Part shown: positions 12,436 through 14,832 of the stretch, piece by piece
Position numbering within the stretch: position 1 is the first letter of the stretch
How the letters are laid out: each line of letters begins with the position of its first letter
Assembly: GCA_023419655.1 (NCBI GenBank)
Contig: JAEZXP010000144.1
Location: 1-14,832, forward strand
Direction: 5' to 3'
Origin: Bacillota bacterium
GTDB taxonomy: Bacteria > Bacillota > Clostridia > Lachnospirales > Lachnospiraceae
DNA: 14,832 bases
Notes under the pieces: model-generated
The model's database searches: none
What the model was told of the DNA's origin: nothing
The model's input: only the letters and a program-made list of their open reading frames with translations
Translations under genes and position numbers: made by a program

Positions 12436-14523
12436 ATGAGTACTGAAAGAGGAAGTTTATCAATCAATTCGGAAAATATATTTCCTATTATTAAGAAGTG
12501 GTTATATTCAGACCATGACATCTTTGTCCGTGAATTAATATCGAATGGCTCGGATGCGATAACCAAATTAAAGAAGCTTGAAATTATGGGAGAGGCAGAC
12601 ATACCGGAGGACAACCATTATAAAATTATTGTTACAATAAATCCGGAAGAAAAGACCATCACATTTTCCGATAACGGTATCGGAATGACAGCGGATGAGG
12701 TGAAGGAATACATCAATCAAATTGCATTCTCGGGTGCACAAAAATTCCTTGAGACCTATAAGGATAAGACGAATGAAGAACAGATTATCGGACATTTCGG
12801 ACTTGGCTTCTATTCGGCATTTATGGTTGCTGACAAGGTTACAATTGATACGTTGTCATGGCAAAAGGAGGCCGCTCCCGTGCACTGGGAATCAGACGGC
12901 GGCACGGAATATGAGATGGGCGAAGGAACAAGGACTGAGAGAGGAACCGATATTACTCTGCACCTTAATGAAGAAAGCTATGAATTCTCCAACGAATACC
13001 GTATCAAAGAGGTTCTTGTAAAGTACTGCTCGTTTATGCCGGTAGAGATATATTTTAAGAATGCCAATACTCCTGAAGAGGAGGAAAAGGAAGAAGCCAT
13101 CTCGACTACGGTTGATGAAGAAGGGAATGCTGTAGAAGAGGCTGATGAGAAAAAGGAAGACAAGAAGCCAAAGCCTATTAATGAGACGAATCCTTTATGG
13201 ACAAAGCATCCCAATGATTGTACGGAAGAGGAATATAAGAAATTTTACAGAGAGGTTTTCCACGACTATAAGGAGCCTTTATTCTGGATACACCTCAATA
13301 TGGATTATCCTTTCAATTTAAAGGGAATATTGTATTTCCCCAAGATTAATACGGAATATGATTCAATTGAAGGTATGATAAAGCTGTATAGCAATCAGGT
13401 GTTTATTGCGGATAATATCAAAGAGGTTATTCCAGAGTTTTTGATGCTCTTAAAGGGTGTTATCGATTGTCCGGACCTTCCGTTGAATGTATCCCGGAGT
13501 GCCTTGCAAAATGACGGCTTTGTAAAGAAGATATCGGATTATATTACTAAGAAGGTAGCGGATAAGCTTGCCGGAATGTATAAGGTAGAAAGAGAAAGCT
13601 ACGAGAAATTCTGGGATGATATCAATCCTTTCATTAAATTTGGCTGTTTGAAGGATGATAAATTCAGCGAAAGAATGAAGGATTCCATCATATATAAGAA
13701 TCTGGAAGGCAAGTATATATCGCTGGATGAATATATAGAGGCATTAAAGCCCGAAGCATCCGGTGAAAAAGAAGCTGCGGGGGAGGATACCGCCGAGAAA
13801 GAAAAAGAAGAAAAAGTACCTGCGGATGAAGAAGCGAAAGATGAGAATAAAGAAGATAAGGACACAGTGGAGAATACTGCTTCTGATGACGGGGATGAGG
13901 TTAAGGAAGAAGATAAGACGGTTGTGTACTATGTAACGGATGAGAAGCAGCAAAGCCAATACATCAACATGTTTAAGGAAGAAGGTCTGGATGCATTTAT
14001 CCTGTCGCATAATATTGACCAGCCATTTATAACCCATGTGGAGTATAAGAATCAGAAGGTAGTATTTAAGCGTATCGATGCGGACATAACGGACAGCTTC
14101 AAGGCCGAAACGAAAAAGAAGGACAAGAAGATTCTAAAGAGCAATACCGATGCCATGACAAAATTATTCCAAAAGGTCTTAGGCAAAGAAAAGCTGGAGG
14201 TCAAGGTAGAGAAGCTTAAGAATGATAAGGTGTCCTCAGTAATTACGCTGTCGGAAGAAAGCCGGAGAATGCAGGACATGATGCGGATGTATAACATGGG
14301 AGGCATGGATACCGGAGCATTTGGAAGTGGAGAGACCCTTGTGCTGAATGCCAATCATCAGCTGGTTCAGTACATCATTACCAATGAAAGCTCCGAGCAT
14401 ACGCCCATGATATGTGAACAGCTGTATGACTTGGCTTACCTGGGTCATAAACAGTTAGAGCCGGAAGCCATGACGAAGTTCATACAGAGAAGTAACGATA
14501 TCATGCTGCTCTTAGCCAAATAA
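12436..14523 (+). CDS. htpG: Molecular chaperone HtpG (bacterial Hsp90)
   Basis: The 695-residue ATP-dependent chaperone helps remodel client proteins in the cytoplasm as a homodimer. The N-terminal GHKL ATPase domain shows RELISNGSDA near residue 33, DNGIGM (79-84) and GHFGLGF (119-125). The middle domain keeps DLPLNVSR, with Arg354 in the place of the ATP-contacting arginine. The C-terminal dimerisation part is methionine-rich around MMRMYNMGGM. It is longer than E. coli HtpG (624 residues) because of two acidic, low-complexity inserts. One lies between the N and middle domains (about 213-250), where eukaryotic Hsp90 has its charged linker. The other is within the middle domain (about 439-494). 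AAAGGAG lies six bases before the ATG. It is a single gene with its own promoter, CIRCE operator and terminator. Confidence 0.98.
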   Translation: MSTERGSLSINSENIFPIIKKWLYSDHDIFVRELISNGSDAITKLKKLEIMGEADIPEDNHYKIIVTINPEEKTITFSDNGIGMTADEVKEYINQIAFSGAQKFLETYKDKTNEEQIIGHFGLGFYSAFMVADKVTIDTLSWQKEAAPVHWESDGGTEYEMGEGTRTERGTDITLHLNEESYEFSNEYRIKEVLVKYCSFMPVEIYFKNANTPEEEEKEEAISTTVDEEGNAVEEADEKKEDKKPKPINETNPLWTKHPNDCTEEEYKKFYREVFHDYKEPLFWIHLNMDYPFNLKGILYFPKINTEYDSIEGMIKLYSNQVFIADNIKEVIPEFLMLLKGVIDCPDLPLNVSRSALQNDGFVKKISDYITKKVADKLAGMYKVERESYEKFWDDINPFIKFGCLKDDKFSERMKDSIIYKNLEGKYISLDEYIEALKPEASGEKEAAGEDTAEKEKEEKVPADEEAKDENKEDKDTVENTASDDGDEVKEEDKTVVYYVTDEKQQSQYINMFKEEGLDAFILSHNIDQPFITHVEYKNQKVVFKRIDADITDSFKAETKKKDKKILKSNTDAMTKLFQKVLGKEKLEVKVEKLKNDKVSSVITLSEESRRMQDMMRMYNMGGMDTGAFGSGETLVLNANHQLVQYIITNESSEHTPMICEQLYDLAYLGHKQLEPEAMTKFIQRSNDIMLLLAK

Positions 14524-14532
14524 GATAAACAG

Positions 14533-14579
14533 GAGTGCTGGTTTCTATAATCTTTTATAGAGATGCAGCACTCTTTTTA
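14533..14579 (+). terminator. Intrinsic terminator of htpG
   Basis: An 8-bp stem GAGTGCTG (14533-14540) with CAGCACTC (14566-14573) encloses an inner helix TCTATA/TATAGA (14544-14549, 14556-14561). It is followed by a run of five or more T. It starts nine bases after the htpG stop codon. Confidence 0.9.
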
Positions 14580-14662
14580 TGTCTGTAAATAATAAATAGA
14601 ATATATTGCGGTAAAAATAAATATGAAAATAATATAAACATTCTAATTTTTTAGTATGGTAC

Positions 14663-14691
14663 TTGAAAAAACACAAAAAATACTTTATTAT
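14663..14691 (+). promoter_or_regulatory. Sigma-A promoter of the gene at the right edge
   Basis: TTGAAA (14663-14668), a 17-base spacer and TATTAT (14686-14691) lie about 120 bases before the next start codon. The resulting leader of about 110 bases contains a short CCAAAG/CTTTGG hairpin (14757-14762, 14774-14779). I do not recognise a riboswitch in it. Confidence 0.6.
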
Positions 14692-14810
14692 ATATAGTAA
14701 TAAAAACTATGTAATAGGGATGTTGATATAATAAGACCTGGAGATGTAAATAGCACCCAAAGAGAATGATATGCTTTGGAGCAATTATATATAAGCACTG
14801 GAGGAGAAAT

Positions 14811-14832
14811 ATGAACCATAGAATATTAGTAG
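14811..14832 (+). CDS. Start of an unidentified gene (3' truncated by window edge)
   Basis: An ATG with GGAGGAG five bases upstream opens the reading frame MNHRILV, which continues past the window. The ribosome binding site and an upstream promoter make the start credible. The seven residues would fit the first beta strand of many folds, including a response regulator receiver domain. That is too little to assign a function. Confidence 0.7.

Overview
The window looks like a chromosome segment of a low-to-moderate GC clostridium, most likely a plant-polysaccharide-using member of the Lachnospiraceae. This is an inference from AGGAGG-type ribosome binding sites, sigma-A type promoters, a CIRCE heat-shock operator, the style of the glycosidases, and small families (DUF5721-like, DUF6320-like, TraX-like) that I associate with that group. 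I see no tRNA, rRNA, CRISPR array, phage gene or insertion sequence.

Layout. At the left edge is the 3' part of a YicI-type GH31 alpha-xylosidase (+), closed by a hairpin shared with the opposite strand. Three minus-strand units follow: an eight-helix membrane protein of unknown function, a YkpA/YbiT-type ABC-F ATPase, and an aldo/keto reductase with a C-terminal two-cluster ferredoxin domain. Each has its own recognisable promoter. The reductase leader contains a 48-bp tandem duplication that repeats its Shine-Dalgarno region. A divergent promoter then starts a GH3 beta-glucosidase (+). Next comes a four-gene plus-strand run from its own strong promoter: an HSL/Aes-type esterase, an HxxxDG acyltransferase, a zinc-ribbon membrane protein and a TraX-like membrane acetyltransferase. 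It looks like an acyl-transfer cassette. A 59-residue Tyr/Pro-rich small protein converges on the end of traX. It is followed by a DUF5721-like gene and htpG (Hsp90). htpG is preceded by a perfect CIRCE element that also has the form of an intrinsic terminator for the gene upstream. The right edge holds the first seven codons of another gene.

How the genes fit together. The two intracellular glycosidases could process xyloglucan-type or cello-oligosaccharides, but they are in separate transcription units. The esterase, two acyltransferase-like proteins and zinc-ribbon membrane protein probably cooperate in modifying an envelope or small-molecule substrate that I cannot identify. htpG is predicted to be under HrcA heat-shock control.

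Most worth a second look: the acyl cassette, the CIRCE/terminator overlap, the duplicated leader of the reductase, the two acidic inserts in HtpG, the one-sided degeneration of the ABC-F ATP sites, and the unlisted 59-residue protein with YFPEK-like repeats.
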